NCBI RefSeq assembly: GCF_949628265.1
Contig: NC_088788.1
Location: forward strand, 26,336,335-26,400,334
Length of the DNA stretch: 64,000 nucleotides
Direction: 5' to 3'
From: Cloeon dipterum
Lineage: Eukaryota > Arthropoda > Insecta > Ephemeroptera > Baetidae
The translations under genes were made by a program, and so were the position numbers. The notes under the pieces were generated by a model that saw only the letters and a list, made by a program, of their open reading frames with translations, had not been told where the DNA came from and did no database searches. The number at the start of each line of letters is the position of its first letter. Within the stretch, counting starts at the first letter, position 1. Shown here one piece after another: positions 1-11,166 of this stretch.

Positions 1-182
1 CGGGTAAAACATAAATGTTTTTGCTCTCATAAAAACTGTGTCTTTAGTCACGCAACCGCAATGATGCCTTAAGTGACTGTGTTCAAATCTCCTGCTCTCG
101 CTCAAGTCTCTAGAACAGTCTAGCAGTCATTCGTCTTATGGCAAGTAAAACCTTTTTTAAAATTTGCGTGAAGTGGACTTAC

Positions 183-2078
183 AAGCTGTGGCTCAGAGGG
201 AGCAGTCAAGTCGGCGGAATAATCGTCAGTCGCGCCGTCGATACTTCTTTCGGACTCCTTGTCGGCAAGCAAGGCTGCCATTTCCGCCACCGCATCAGGC
301 GAGTCGTTACTGTTGCGACCCGTCCTTGACCCAGCAACCTACACCGATACAAGCGCCGTTTAGTACTAGTAGTTACCATTATTAAGCAAAGCGCAAAGGG
401 TTATTTACATAAGTTTAGGTGAATGTTTTAAGTGCGTTAGTTTTATGTTGCTTATATAAAAGAAATATAATGAATGGTGCAAGAGTGGAAAGCACATCAT
501 GTGGTGCCCAGATTGATGAGAGGTGAACAGGGAGGCGTTTCACAGAGACAGATCAGACCGTGTACCGATTCAACTTGTTAATTTTTAACCAAGTTCTCGG
601 TGCACAATCTGAGACAGAGAGATATGAGCATTCCAATTGTAATGAGACACTTACAGCTTGGGGCTTGGCTGCGTCCTTGGTGGAATCGACGGCTTCCCTC
701 TTGGTTCTAGGGGCTTCGGTGCTTACGGTGGTGTTGGAAGATTCGGTTGTATTTCCAACGTCTTCGCGCTTGACGTGATCCTTCTCTTCAAGGTCCTCGG
801 CTTCGATGGCGGTTTCCTTGTTTCTGGGGTCAATGAGTGAGGCGGGGTTGTCCTCCTTGCGGCCGATGACTTCGTTGGCAGGGCATTGCTCAATGGGAAC
901 GCAATAGCACTTGTCCGACCTGGGAGATTCGTAGCCGTTGTACTGTCCAGCGTAGCTGTTGAAGTTAGTAGCGGCCGAGCCATAAACCTGCTTCTTGTTG
1001 TTGCTCAGATTCAGTTCCTTCTTGTAGAAAGGTGCTCCATATTCGCCCTGTCCTGGCTGGTCGTCAGGCTCGAGTTCAGGCTCGTAGATTGGAGGGGGTG
1101 CCTTGCTGAATCCAGGGTAGACGCCGACGCCAGATGCCTGGAAACCACTACCTCCAGATGCTTGGAAACCACCACCTCCCAGGGGCAGACCGCCGCCGCC
1201 TTGGGAAAGACCGCCGCCAAGGGGAAGACCGCCTCCAATGGGAGCTGCGCCGGAGTTTCCGTGGTGGTAGTGGTGGTGCACGTGCTGCACAGGGCCGCCG
1301 ATGCCGCCTCCAGTCACAAGTTCCTTGTGCTGTGTCTTCTTCACCGCGTAGTCATCCCCAGCAAAGGGCACCGGCTTAGGGGGTCCATAGATGCCACCGT
1401 TGATGGGAGGAGGACGCTTGCCGAAACTGGGGTAGCCGCCAGGACGGGGGTACTGGTTGAAGTTGGCGCCGCCAGGTCCAGGGAATCCTTGTTGGTTCGG
1501 TCCGGGAAATCCATGTTGGTTTGGTCCGGGGAAGGGTTTGTAAGCATGAGGCTGACGGATGGGCACGGCGGGGATGGGCTCGCCGACCGGCTTGATGGCA
1601 ACAGGTTGAGCGTAGAAAACGTCGTGGGGTTGGATGTAACCCGCCTTTCCTTCGATTCCGTCGCACTGCAAAAATAATAAAAATGTCACGATTTCTAATG
1701 AGGCAACCAAAATTAAATTATTACGGTCATCAGTCCCAAATTGCAAAGCCTCTCCTTGACGAACTGTCTGGCTTGGGCGTCGTCTCCGGCCGCGATGACC
1801 CTCTTGAAAGCGGGTTCACTAGCCACCTGTTGGTATGCATCTTCGCTCAAGGTGCGACCTTCGCGACCAGACTGGATAATAGTGTCGATGATGGTTTCGC
1901 TCTTGTCAGTCTGTTGGTCAGGAACAGATACGAACTCAGCCTTGGTCAGATGGTCCAAAGCCTCGGACTGAACGGGTTTGTCGGTGGAACCCACAGATTG
2001 GGATCCACTCCAGGACCACTCGGCGCTGGTGCTAGCCGCCAGGGCAGCAAAACACGCTATAAGCGTGACTCGCATCAT
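183..2078 (-). CDS. scaf: Scarface-like secreted serine protease homologue, N-terminal part (partial)
   Basis: Three exons are visible on the minus strand: 2078-1725, 1665-655 and 338-183. All borders are GT/AG and in phase, and together they encode 507 residues. The first ATG pair follows a splice acceptor at 2086-2088. Residues 1-19 are a signal peptide (MMRVTLIACFAALAASTSA), so the protein is probably secreted. Next come an acidic segment ending in RLCNLGLM, a Pro/Gly-rich region with repeated GFPGPNQ units, a His cluster (HVHHHYHHG) and glycine-rich repeats. A CLIP-like cysteine cluster follows (C371, C373, C378; CYCVPIEQC), then LIDPRNKETAIEA. This order resembles insect scarface, a catalytically inactive serine protease homologue of epithelia; that name is from memory of the family. 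The third exon (52 codons, phase 0 at both ends) lies in sequence that otherwise looks non-coding. The protease-like domain is expected to the left of the window. I am confident of the gene and less so of the exact orthology. Confidence 0.8.
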
Positions 2079-2085
2079 TTTGTGT

Positions 2086-4025
2086 CTGCAAACAAAAAGT
2101 GAAGACATAAATTAGTAATCCAGTCAGAAAATAAACAAGCATCTTAACGTGAAAGTTGAATTTCAAGGCTATAGTGCTTAAACATATATATAATATTCAG
2201 AAATTTTGATTTGCATGGGAGGTTATTACGGAAGATCTTGACCGGATTGTTATGATTAGAAATCTGAGGCAAAGGGAAACTGCACGTTAGAAAGTGCTCG
2301 CTTTCCGCCCCAATGATTTGCGGGGGTGCGAAATTTCACTCGAGATTCGCGTGTAATTGCGAGCTGAGTTGATCTGTGTCAGCGTGCCTTTTTCGGCACG
2401 CTGAGGGAGAGTTGTTAAAATCGTTTTAGCTGGTGCATGTAGGTGCCTAGAAGGTTATATAGCGAAATCTGCGATTGTGTACGCACCTCTGAACGCCTAC
2501 CTCACAACTTTCCAACTTACGCCTTATTGGCGAAAAGGAAAATCATGTAGTCGATTATTATTCAAGCCAAAAGCGTATGCGTTATTTCACCGCTTGCGGT
2601 GCGTAAGGAAAGAAAATTATGTGATTTCACTAACGAGACGAGAGTGTCACCGCGTGGATTAATTACACCATTGTACGCACTAGAGCGAAAAAACTCGCAA
2701 CAATGCCGATTGTACCTGCGAAGATTATATTTTTTAGACGACGCGTGTCATGAGATGGTAGCAGGATTAAATTGAAAAACGTTTGCATGGAAGAAAACGT
2801 TGTGTGGATTTTGGTATTGTTGGTATTGACAATGAAAGAAAAGAGAAATTACAATTTTACATTCTTCTCGGCCAGATGTTGGGAGATTCAATGCTCTATT
2901 TACTCTGGAATAATATTTGTGCCAGTGGTCACTCTAGCTTGTTGTTTGTACAAAGAAATTTTCTTGTATTGTGCTTTAATAATTAAGCGGAGAAGGGCTA
3001 TTGCGCTGCTCTGGTGTGACCGTGAAAGCGCCAAGATGCACGAGAGCGTGGGAAAGTGGGCCATTTCTCCGCTGGCGAGAATGTTACAAGCCCAAAGGGT
3101 GCGATGAACTCGCCACGAACACTTATTTTATATCAGGTTTTGACAATCTAATTAATCGTTTAAAGTCAGGAAGGGCCACAGGGATCAAGAAAATTGGCAT
3201 CAACCAGGAAAAGAGATTTTAGAGTGATAGTTTGATTGCGTGCACAACCTAATTATAGTCAGAATGAAAAGTATATTGTAATATGATAGTACTTTTCTAA
3301 TTTTGAAATAAATTTCCTAATTTTGTCAGCAAGTAAATTTAAAAATCGAAACTAACTGAATCAAAATTAACAAGACTTGCCTCTAATTGTTATCGAAAAC
3401 CAAAATACCAATTTACTTTTATTCGGAAAAATAACCGATCTTGATTATCCTCAGATATTTAATCGCTTTATAAAATAAACAAATGTTCACGCAACGAAAC
3501 AAGTGGCTATAAGGCGCGAGCACTCTCTCTTTCTAAGACGCCCATCGCTGATTCAACATTCGTTATGTTATGCTCAGAGACGTGAGCGCATTAATGAAGT
3601 ACAGTCGCGAGAGCTCCAGCGCCAAGCTCTCTCTCTGCTTTTTCAACTTTCACGTGCGTCTCGCCTTTGAGATCATTCTCACTTTTATCTCACCGAGGAT
3701 AATAAGACGGAGCGACATTCACCATGGCACGAGAAAGGCACTTTAGTTTGCGAACAATCAAACCGGAAAATTGGAGGAACGTGCACTAAATAATAGAATA
3801 ATTTGAAAATGTTATACTGTAGCTAAAATTATATATTTTTAAGTTCCATCTTGTGGTATTATTCATAAAGTATACTGATAAAAATACTGTCTAACACAGA
3901 ATGCTTATATTATAAATGTTGAACTGAACACTTTAAACTAAACAAAAGCTTTAAAAAATAAAATTTAGAAAAAAATCACATCTCCAATTTAGAATGTAGA
4001 TGAAATTGTTGTAGAGTTGTCCTAC
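2086..4025 (-). other. Presumed first intron of the scarface-like gene
   Basis: This stretch lies between the candidate 5' UTR exon and the acceptor before the start codon. It is AT-rich, with GC-richer patches near 2.3 and 3.5-3.7 kb. No convincing coding exon was found on either strand. The only marked structure is the hairpin at 2379-2404. Confidence 0.3.
2379..2404. repeat. Perfect 10-bp inverted repeat (hairpin)
   Basis: TCAGCGTGCC and GGCACGCTGA are exact reverse complements separated by TTTTTC. It is not followed by a T run on either strand. Its role is unknown; it may be chance or the remnant of a mobile element end. Confidence 0.6.
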
Positions 4026-4117
4026 CTGCGGAGCGGCGTGCTATCTCAAGTTAGTCCTTAGGAGAACGGCTGCTTGGTGTGGACTGCGGTCTGTGAGCTG
4101 CCGTTCTGGGATATAAA
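4026..4117 (-). promoter_or_regulatory. Candidate core promoter and 5' UTR exon of the scarface-like gene
   Basis: On the minus strand a TATA-like TTTATAT (4117-4111) lies about 30 bases before a CAGTCC initiator-like site whose A is at 4085. The transcript would run to 4026 and end at a strong splice donor, CCGCAG followed by GTAGGA. It could then join the acceptor just before the first coding exon, at 2086-2088. The same bases read TATAAA on the plus strand, so direction is not certain. Spacing and donor are seen; promoter function is inferred. Confidence 0.35.
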
Positions 4118-7100
4118 CGTTGGATGCGGAGGGGGCTGGAGTGGCAGGCACCGACCAATCCAAAGGTGCAAGCAGGATACAGCCGAGAGCACTTTCTCTC
4201 TCGGCTCGTGCGGCCTTAACCCTTTGAGGTGTGATCTTTTGGTTTCTAGGGATGCGGTTTGCAGCTCGGGATTTTCGGTTGCCAAACGGCGTGCAGAGTT
4301 CCGTGTCGAAGCGAGCCATTCAATTGCACGCTTGTGCTGCGCTACTACGTCAGTTCAATGCACCAGGATTTGAATGTGCACGCGGATTTGCTGCGTTTTT
4401 GCTACTTTGCGCCTAAACAATGATCGGAAGGAAGTTGTTTGGCGATTACCCGGATTAACGCTCTCCGAGTTAGTGGCAAAATTGTGACATTCGTTCCTTG
4501 TTAAGATATTTCATAAAGGATAGAGGATTCTTATTTAATTCGCAGTAGTGAACTAAGAGAGATGCTTTTCAAACCGTCATATATAGTTAATATTAATTGT
4601 TTTGCACGTTAGTAATGTTTATTAAATACCTTAAATTATCTTTTCTTTTGTAAAATTTAGTTTGCAAAATCAAAAAGTCTTACGACGAAAATACATACTA
4701 AGTAACATGCATTACAGTATATATTTTTATCTATAATTAATTTACAAAATGTCATTGGATTGATTTACTTAATTTATGGAGGGAAAACTCATTATAAGGG
4801 TTAAATTTAGCCTTTAATTTTATAATACAATTAAAAAATTCAAACATCGAAAATAACTTCAACATTGAAAAAAATCTCATGAATTATTCGCATGAAAAAA
4901 TTAGTTACGTGATAGTGGCCATTTTTTAAGTAATTTTCTCTGTTCTATAATCTTACAGTAATTTTGTATTTTGGAGATGAGTTTCTCAGAAATTAGCCTA
5001 GAGTGTAGATAACGCACTGATGCCACGAGGTCGTTGGCTGCAGACCAATGGAAAATCCTAGACCATGTAGTCGCCTGGAGCTATCAATCTGAATCACTCC
5101 GACCTAAGTACGCAGGGAAATCCCTCTTTCACGAATGACATAACGAGCCTAGATGGATTGCTGCATCAAAAGGTGCAGTCCAGCTCTGGTTGATTCACAT
5201 GATCGCGGAGCTGGTTGTATTGTGGTCTCGATGCAGGGATTCCCTGATAACCCTTGGGAGGACTTCTTGTCGCTAAGGCGCTCGATATGGACAGTATCGT
5301 TGGCTTGAAGGAGCTAATGGAGTGTTATTTACTCTAGTGCGGCCCTCATTCACGTCAGTGGCGTGCCGTGAATGAAAACGAAAGTGTTTTTGGAGCACGC
5401 GCGTAATACGCGAATGACGAACCAAATGGCTTGTGCAATATTGCCACCTTGTGGAAATACAGGGAAAAACATAGAAGGTGCCAAGTTTAATTGTTCGCAC
5501 GTTATAAATATAACTAGACCCCTTTCCTTCAGCTTACTATTGGATCGATTGGTGCGTTTGAGAAAAGACAAATAATTTTGATTTAATCTTTCCCTGTGGC
5601 CGTTATTTTCCGCACCAAATATGTTTATGCATAATTTACATGTATCAAAGATATACATGATGATAAAAGTGCGAAATAGACTCTAGGATGTGGTTAACAA
5701 TTTAGTCGACGGCTAATGCTGCAATTTATAAATAAAAATACTGCTATCTGCTAACACAAAAATTAAAATATCACATTAAATTTTAACTCTCCGTTAATCG
5801 AAAAAATACACCATCCACAGGACCGGGGTCGCACAAATCAGCCTCCCAGGGCTTCCCGCGAGAGTATAAAACTGCGTTTTGTAACGCATTTTGTGCCGGA
5901 CGTGAGTACAGGTGTTTAAAGTTATGCACACAAACATCAGCACCAAATACCAACGATGTCGTTGACGCTCATTTGTCGATTGAAGCCAAAACCATTTAAG
6001 AAAATATGAATTTTTATAATGTCACTTATGTAGCTATAATTGCGAGAGAACTCAAAAACAAGACAGAAATTGGACGTGAGTATAGTTGTTTAAAGTTAAG
6101 CACACAAACAACTAGCACCAGACACCAACGATGTCGTCGTTGACGCACATTTGTCGATTTACGAAATAAACTTCTAAGAAAATAGGAATTTATTTAAAAT
6201 GCCACTTGTGTAGCTATAATTGCGCGAAAATCTTCATTATCAGTGAGCGAGCCAATCGAAATATTTCTTACGCTCGGCGCCTTTATTTTTATCAAGTTTC
6301 ATTGTTTGGCTAAAACAATTTAAATCTTCAGCCACTTACAAGCTATCTGCATTTTGGTTAAATTTGTTCAACTCCTGAAATAATCAAACGCAGATTAAAG
6401 TTTCATGTTCTGCCGATCAGAGCAAGAACTGCGCACGTGCAGATTGATTGATTTCTAATGTTCATGTTGGCAACTCATTTATCTTGATTAAAAGCCAAGA
6501 TGGAACTGGATTTTCGTTATCACATTTTCTCGTAATCGCTCAAGCTCTGAGTATTGCACCGCGAATAAAGAGCAACATCTCCAGCTCGGTGGGGAGCGAG
6601 TGTGTTTTGGCGCCGTGCGCATCGCCGGCGACCAGACCGCCTGCCCGCGATTTCCGATGCACACGGCGAACACATTATAAAAGAGCAAGCGGTGCTTTAT
6701 TATAAGCATTGCGACTTTCTCCCGGATCTCTTTGCGCCTGAAAAGCAGCATTCATGCTTAAAGCAGGGAGAGAGGTTTTCCTGCTGCGGAAATGCGCCTG
6801 ATGACTCACCCGGCACCTTCCGCGCTGGCAACCGGCTTAAGTTAGACAAAAAGTCTCAAAGGTCATCTAAAAGCTTCCGACACGTTGTCTAAAGCAGTTC
6901 TTAAATTAAGGAAGTGGAAGTTATTTTCCATTCATTTGTCAACACGAATCAGTTGACTTTATATATGGCTTAATTGTATTTATTAGTTTGAAGTTGTTGC
7001 AATTATAGCACATTTTCCAAATACATTCTGAAATTAACTTTTCGATATGGAACATCAGGATCTTCAACATTTAAAAAAAATTAAAAAGCATGAATATTAA

Positions 7101-10100
7101 TATAATATAATTTAACTATCTATTACGTCTCTATTTGGATTTTAAAATATCTAAGGAAGTAACTTGTTTGTTAAGTAGAGTTTCATTTCAACGATAACGA
7201 CAAATTCAACCTCCGCAAAGAGAAAACTAATGCTGGCGGGGCTTAGTAAGGTTTGAATGTCATTCTGGGTGCAAATTCATCAAGTACCGTAGGTGCGTAA
7301 AAGCTGAACAATGCAATCTATTCCTACATTTCATTTAGCCAATATAGATGAAAATAAATTTTCTGTGTATATAGCTGTCTATATATTTCTCCTATAGGCT
7401 GATGCACGTATGATATTTTTGTTATTGATAATTGTTTTGAAATCACATTATTGCTGGGAAAACCGCCAATCACTTGCGGCACTATCTATTTTTATCACTG
7501 GAATTTCAACTTATAACATGAAATTTCCAACGATATTTTAATATTTTGTAAGTGATAATTCTCTCTTAAAAAATACCGCAGATCACAATGAATCACATGA
7601 ATTGACTTCTTGTCAGAGGGCGGAAAACGGTGAGAAAAAAGGCACCAGAACTCTGGCAAACAGTGTGACTTCCTATTTGTGTAACTCATCTTGATTTACA
7701 AGATCTAATTTTCTAAAAGTTAACATCCGCAAACAAAGTTTGGTCGTTTCACACGCCCTCAGAAAGAAATATTTAGCGTAATCTCGGCTTTTTCAAGTGA
7801 CACCTTTCTCACAACTTAGAGACAAAAGTCTCAAGACTTAAATTACATTATTTCGAATCTGGAACACTCGAAAAGTGTTATTAACCGCTTCCCAAATATT
7901 ATGCAAGATGACTTGTGGCTTAGAATAACACTCGCATAATTAGCGCATTAGCACTCTGAAGACAGACGATGGGATCGTCTCCTCAGCGTGAAAGAAAGTC
8001 ACGATGACACACGCCGAGCGATTTTCGTTATGAGCATATCAAACAAAAATACACTTTCTCCGCGGTGCACCCTTTCTTCTCACACGCACACATAGCCTCG
8101 TCTCTTATTCATGGCGGTCGAAAACCGATATGGCTAAAAGATCACCCTTTTACGAGGAAAATGAACATGCACGGTTGCATAAGGTGCCGTAGCGGCGGCA
8201 GGCGCATGCAGGGAATCCCCGACCCGACTTGCCAGGATAGAAAAATACTCGGGTGTTGCGCTATAGTGTGTGCAGCGCATTATTGAGTGAAAGTGATTTT
8301 TATTCTTTTGTTGCATGTAAGCTGCCGCCGCTTTTGCCACGGGGAAGCCCATAGAGGCACCGGTGTTGCGGTCAAAGTTTTGTGCTACGTGACTATCAAA
8401 TTCAACTCAATCCTAATTTTATCTTTCTTATTTCGTATGATATAATCTTTTCCTAACAAGATGGAATGTAAATAAAAATCTGATTTCAAGTGGTTTTGCA
8501 AGTTAGAGCTAATTAAAAAAGATAATTATTTTAAATGTTAGATACTCGTCGTACTTGCAAACCATTGACATTTAAGCTCTAACTAAGATATGGCTCTGAA
8601 GTATTATCATTCTGAGACTTTAAACAGTCAAAGGTTCTTTCATAAAAATGGCATAGAAATTCATAAAAAAATCAATTACTTATTCAAGCTGTTTTTAATA
8701 TTATTTTGTAGTTTTAATTTTTTTTAAAATATCGAATAAGCTTCACAGCGAGAGATTTTTCTCCTAAATTTAGTTTGAAATCATTTATACTTCGGTTCTG
8801 CAGTGCAAATTTGCTCCATAAATTGCATGCATCCAGAAAAAAATCGAATGCAAAATAAACGATAAAATAGAGAGTTCAATGACTGTTTCTCTTAACCATT
8901 CTTGTGAAATGTGCCTAAGTTTTCATTTAAACATTGATTCGGTGGGATAATGCTCCAAATGCGATAAAGCTAGACGAGAAATCACCTTTCTGCTTAACAT
9001 TTAGCTGACCCAGCTGAAGACATACTGATAACTTAGATGCAATTAAATGTGGCAAAAATAATAACTGAGAAGTTCCAAAGATTATCCTTTTAAGCCATTT
9101 AGACTTTAAGATTGCTATAAAGCTGACGATTCTCGAATAGCCAACGAATGAACGCATTTGCCTTCCATTCTTATCAGACAAGGTGAATTCTATTGATAAA
9201 AATGATGTAATTGACAACAACGCTTCGCTGCCCCCCGCTGAAGAGCAGCAACTCAGGGCCAGGCTGGAGCCCTGATAGATAACCTTAATGCAGCTGCCCC
9301 CTCCCAGCACACGCAATCTTAGTAAAATTAAAATTTCAAATTAATTTGCGCTCGATCTGACGCAGCATTTTATCTTTACGCTTGACATGTCACGTGAACT
9401 TTGGGCAGCTCTGATTACACTGCTCCCCCACTTTGCTTGATCGCCAAGCGAATCCAAGTTCCAAATTCTTTAATATTTTAAATTGCTGTATTGTGTATGT
9501 TTAATAAGCCACATGTTTTTTCCACGTAAGTGCAACACCAAGTTTCCACCTGTGAGATATTTCTGCGCGAAATTTCTCCAAACAATTTGTTTGTTTCACT
9601 TTCACGCTTTTGCGATTACAAAACTGGTGCGACATGCGACAAATATGACGTAGAGGTTCTCTACGTGAAAGCGGCGATTTTGCTCCAGAATTTTTGTTCT
9701 TTTTCTGACATTCGACTGATTGATTTGCCCTTGGCGAGTTGTCCTCCTTTATCTGATCTTAAAGATAAAAGTCTTGCGCTTATGGAGGCCCACACGCGAC
9801 AGAGAGACCAAGCCAGAGCATCGTAGAAATTTTTCGTTTTGTTTCGGATTTTAAACTCGTCGTCATTGTTTGTTTACTCAGTGACCCCTTTCTGTTGTTC
9901 AGTCTCAGTTCATCCCATTGTCCGTTGGCCAGCATTTTCCTGCAAATTAGATAGCTCAAGTGCTGATTTTCAATGATCCAATGGTGCTCCTTGCAAACGA
10001 TGGAACTGTTTCTGATAAAAGATTTATAAGATTAAACACAATCAATTTTCAACCAATATAAAACAGCCAAGTAACAGATAAGATTTAGGACAGTAATAGG

Positions 10101-11100
10101 CTCATTTCAAGTGTGATAATATTTTGCGCCATTTTAATTAGTTGATAAATATTTATACAAGCTTAATATAAATTAACTGCATACTGGTAACGGCCTCAAT
10201 TCACTATATTATTGCCATTGATTTTGTTAGTGTCGATGTTACTGTTCTTTTAATCTTTAATTGCAAAAATGCAATTACAGCCGGCAGACTTCATTAGAAG
10301 TTAAAAGACAATCCCAAGCGCCCGCTCGTAAAACGACAATGCTTGTCATAGAATAACGAACGCGTTTATGGCCTATTTGCAAGTGACTCGGGAATGTGCC
10401 ACATGCAGGTGTGCTCACTCCTAAGATTCGCAGCACAGCTTCCATAAATCAGCCCTGCAAACTGTGACCAGATATAATTATTGCAAACGGTGACATTAAC
10501 ATGCCGCACGGGGTGTGAAAAATAGCTCACACATTGGATGTGACACAAATTCAATAACATTTTTATCGCGAAATATAAATTTAATAAAAATATTGACATA
10601 GCATTTCAATGAGTTTTTAAAATCTTAGAGGTGTGCATTTTATTAATAAAGAAATACGAAAAAACTTGACGAACCAATCTTCGTTTATGAGTTTAACCCT
10701 TAAAACTAGGCTCTTACAGGAATCTCTAAGGGACAATTTTTCACAACCCTTTTCTAGGAACTTGCACATCTAACTCAAAGAGTGATGTCAACCTCAGTTT
10801 TTTTCACGTGTGTGGCACACATATTTCCCATTAATTTTTCTTCCGCGTATTGTAACTATTTTATAGCTCTGCCGCAGCATACATTATGCAGAAACGCATT
10901 ACCCGTCTAATATAAAATTATTGTTATTAATAATAATGAACACAATTGCACGCAGCCTTGCTTTTTACTATTGCCGTGTGTTTTACGACCGTTTGCCGAA
11001 TGGAATCAATCAGCCGCCTCTCCCTTCTGCAAAAAGGGTGTTAGGAGCTGCGAGCAGGTCTTTTCTTTATTATCTGGCATATGTGCACGCGGCCCTCTGC
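4118..11100. other. Intergenic stretch without a supported gene
   Basis: About 7 kb between the scarface-like gene and the nuclear receptor gene. Short open frames occur here, but none shows family motifs, paired splice sites or a good start. TATA-like matches such as TATAAAAG at 6676-6683 lie in GC-richer islands (about 6.55-6.85 and 8.05-8.35 kb), which could be regulatory. A diverged tandem duplication lies at 5898-6231. A GC-rich patch at 9210-9310 is also unexplained. Confidence 0.5.
5898..6231. repeat. Diverged tandem duplication, unit about 174 bp
   Basis: Two adjacent units start with GGACGTGAGTA at 5898 and 6072. They share, in order, TGTTTAAAGTTA, CACACAAACA, a CCAACGATGTCG block, CATTTGTCGATT and GTAGCTATAATTGCG. 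They differ by many substitutions and small indels, so the duplication is old. The first unit contains the short palindrome CAACGATGTCGTTG. No open frame is conserved between the units. Confidence 0.8.
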
Positions 11101-11166
11101 CTCATTCTGAGATAAAGCAGATTGCAGAGCGTGCGGTTCGATCTGTTCCGCTCGTTCGGAAGCACC

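Noticed and set aside
886-1677. 263-codon plus-strand open frame
   Set aside because: It lies opposite the Gly/Pro-rich exon of the scarface-like gene and has repetitive, motif-free sequence.
8927-9316. 129-codon minus-strand open frame
   Set aside because: It has no ATG at its start and no family motif; its composition is not convincing for a protein.
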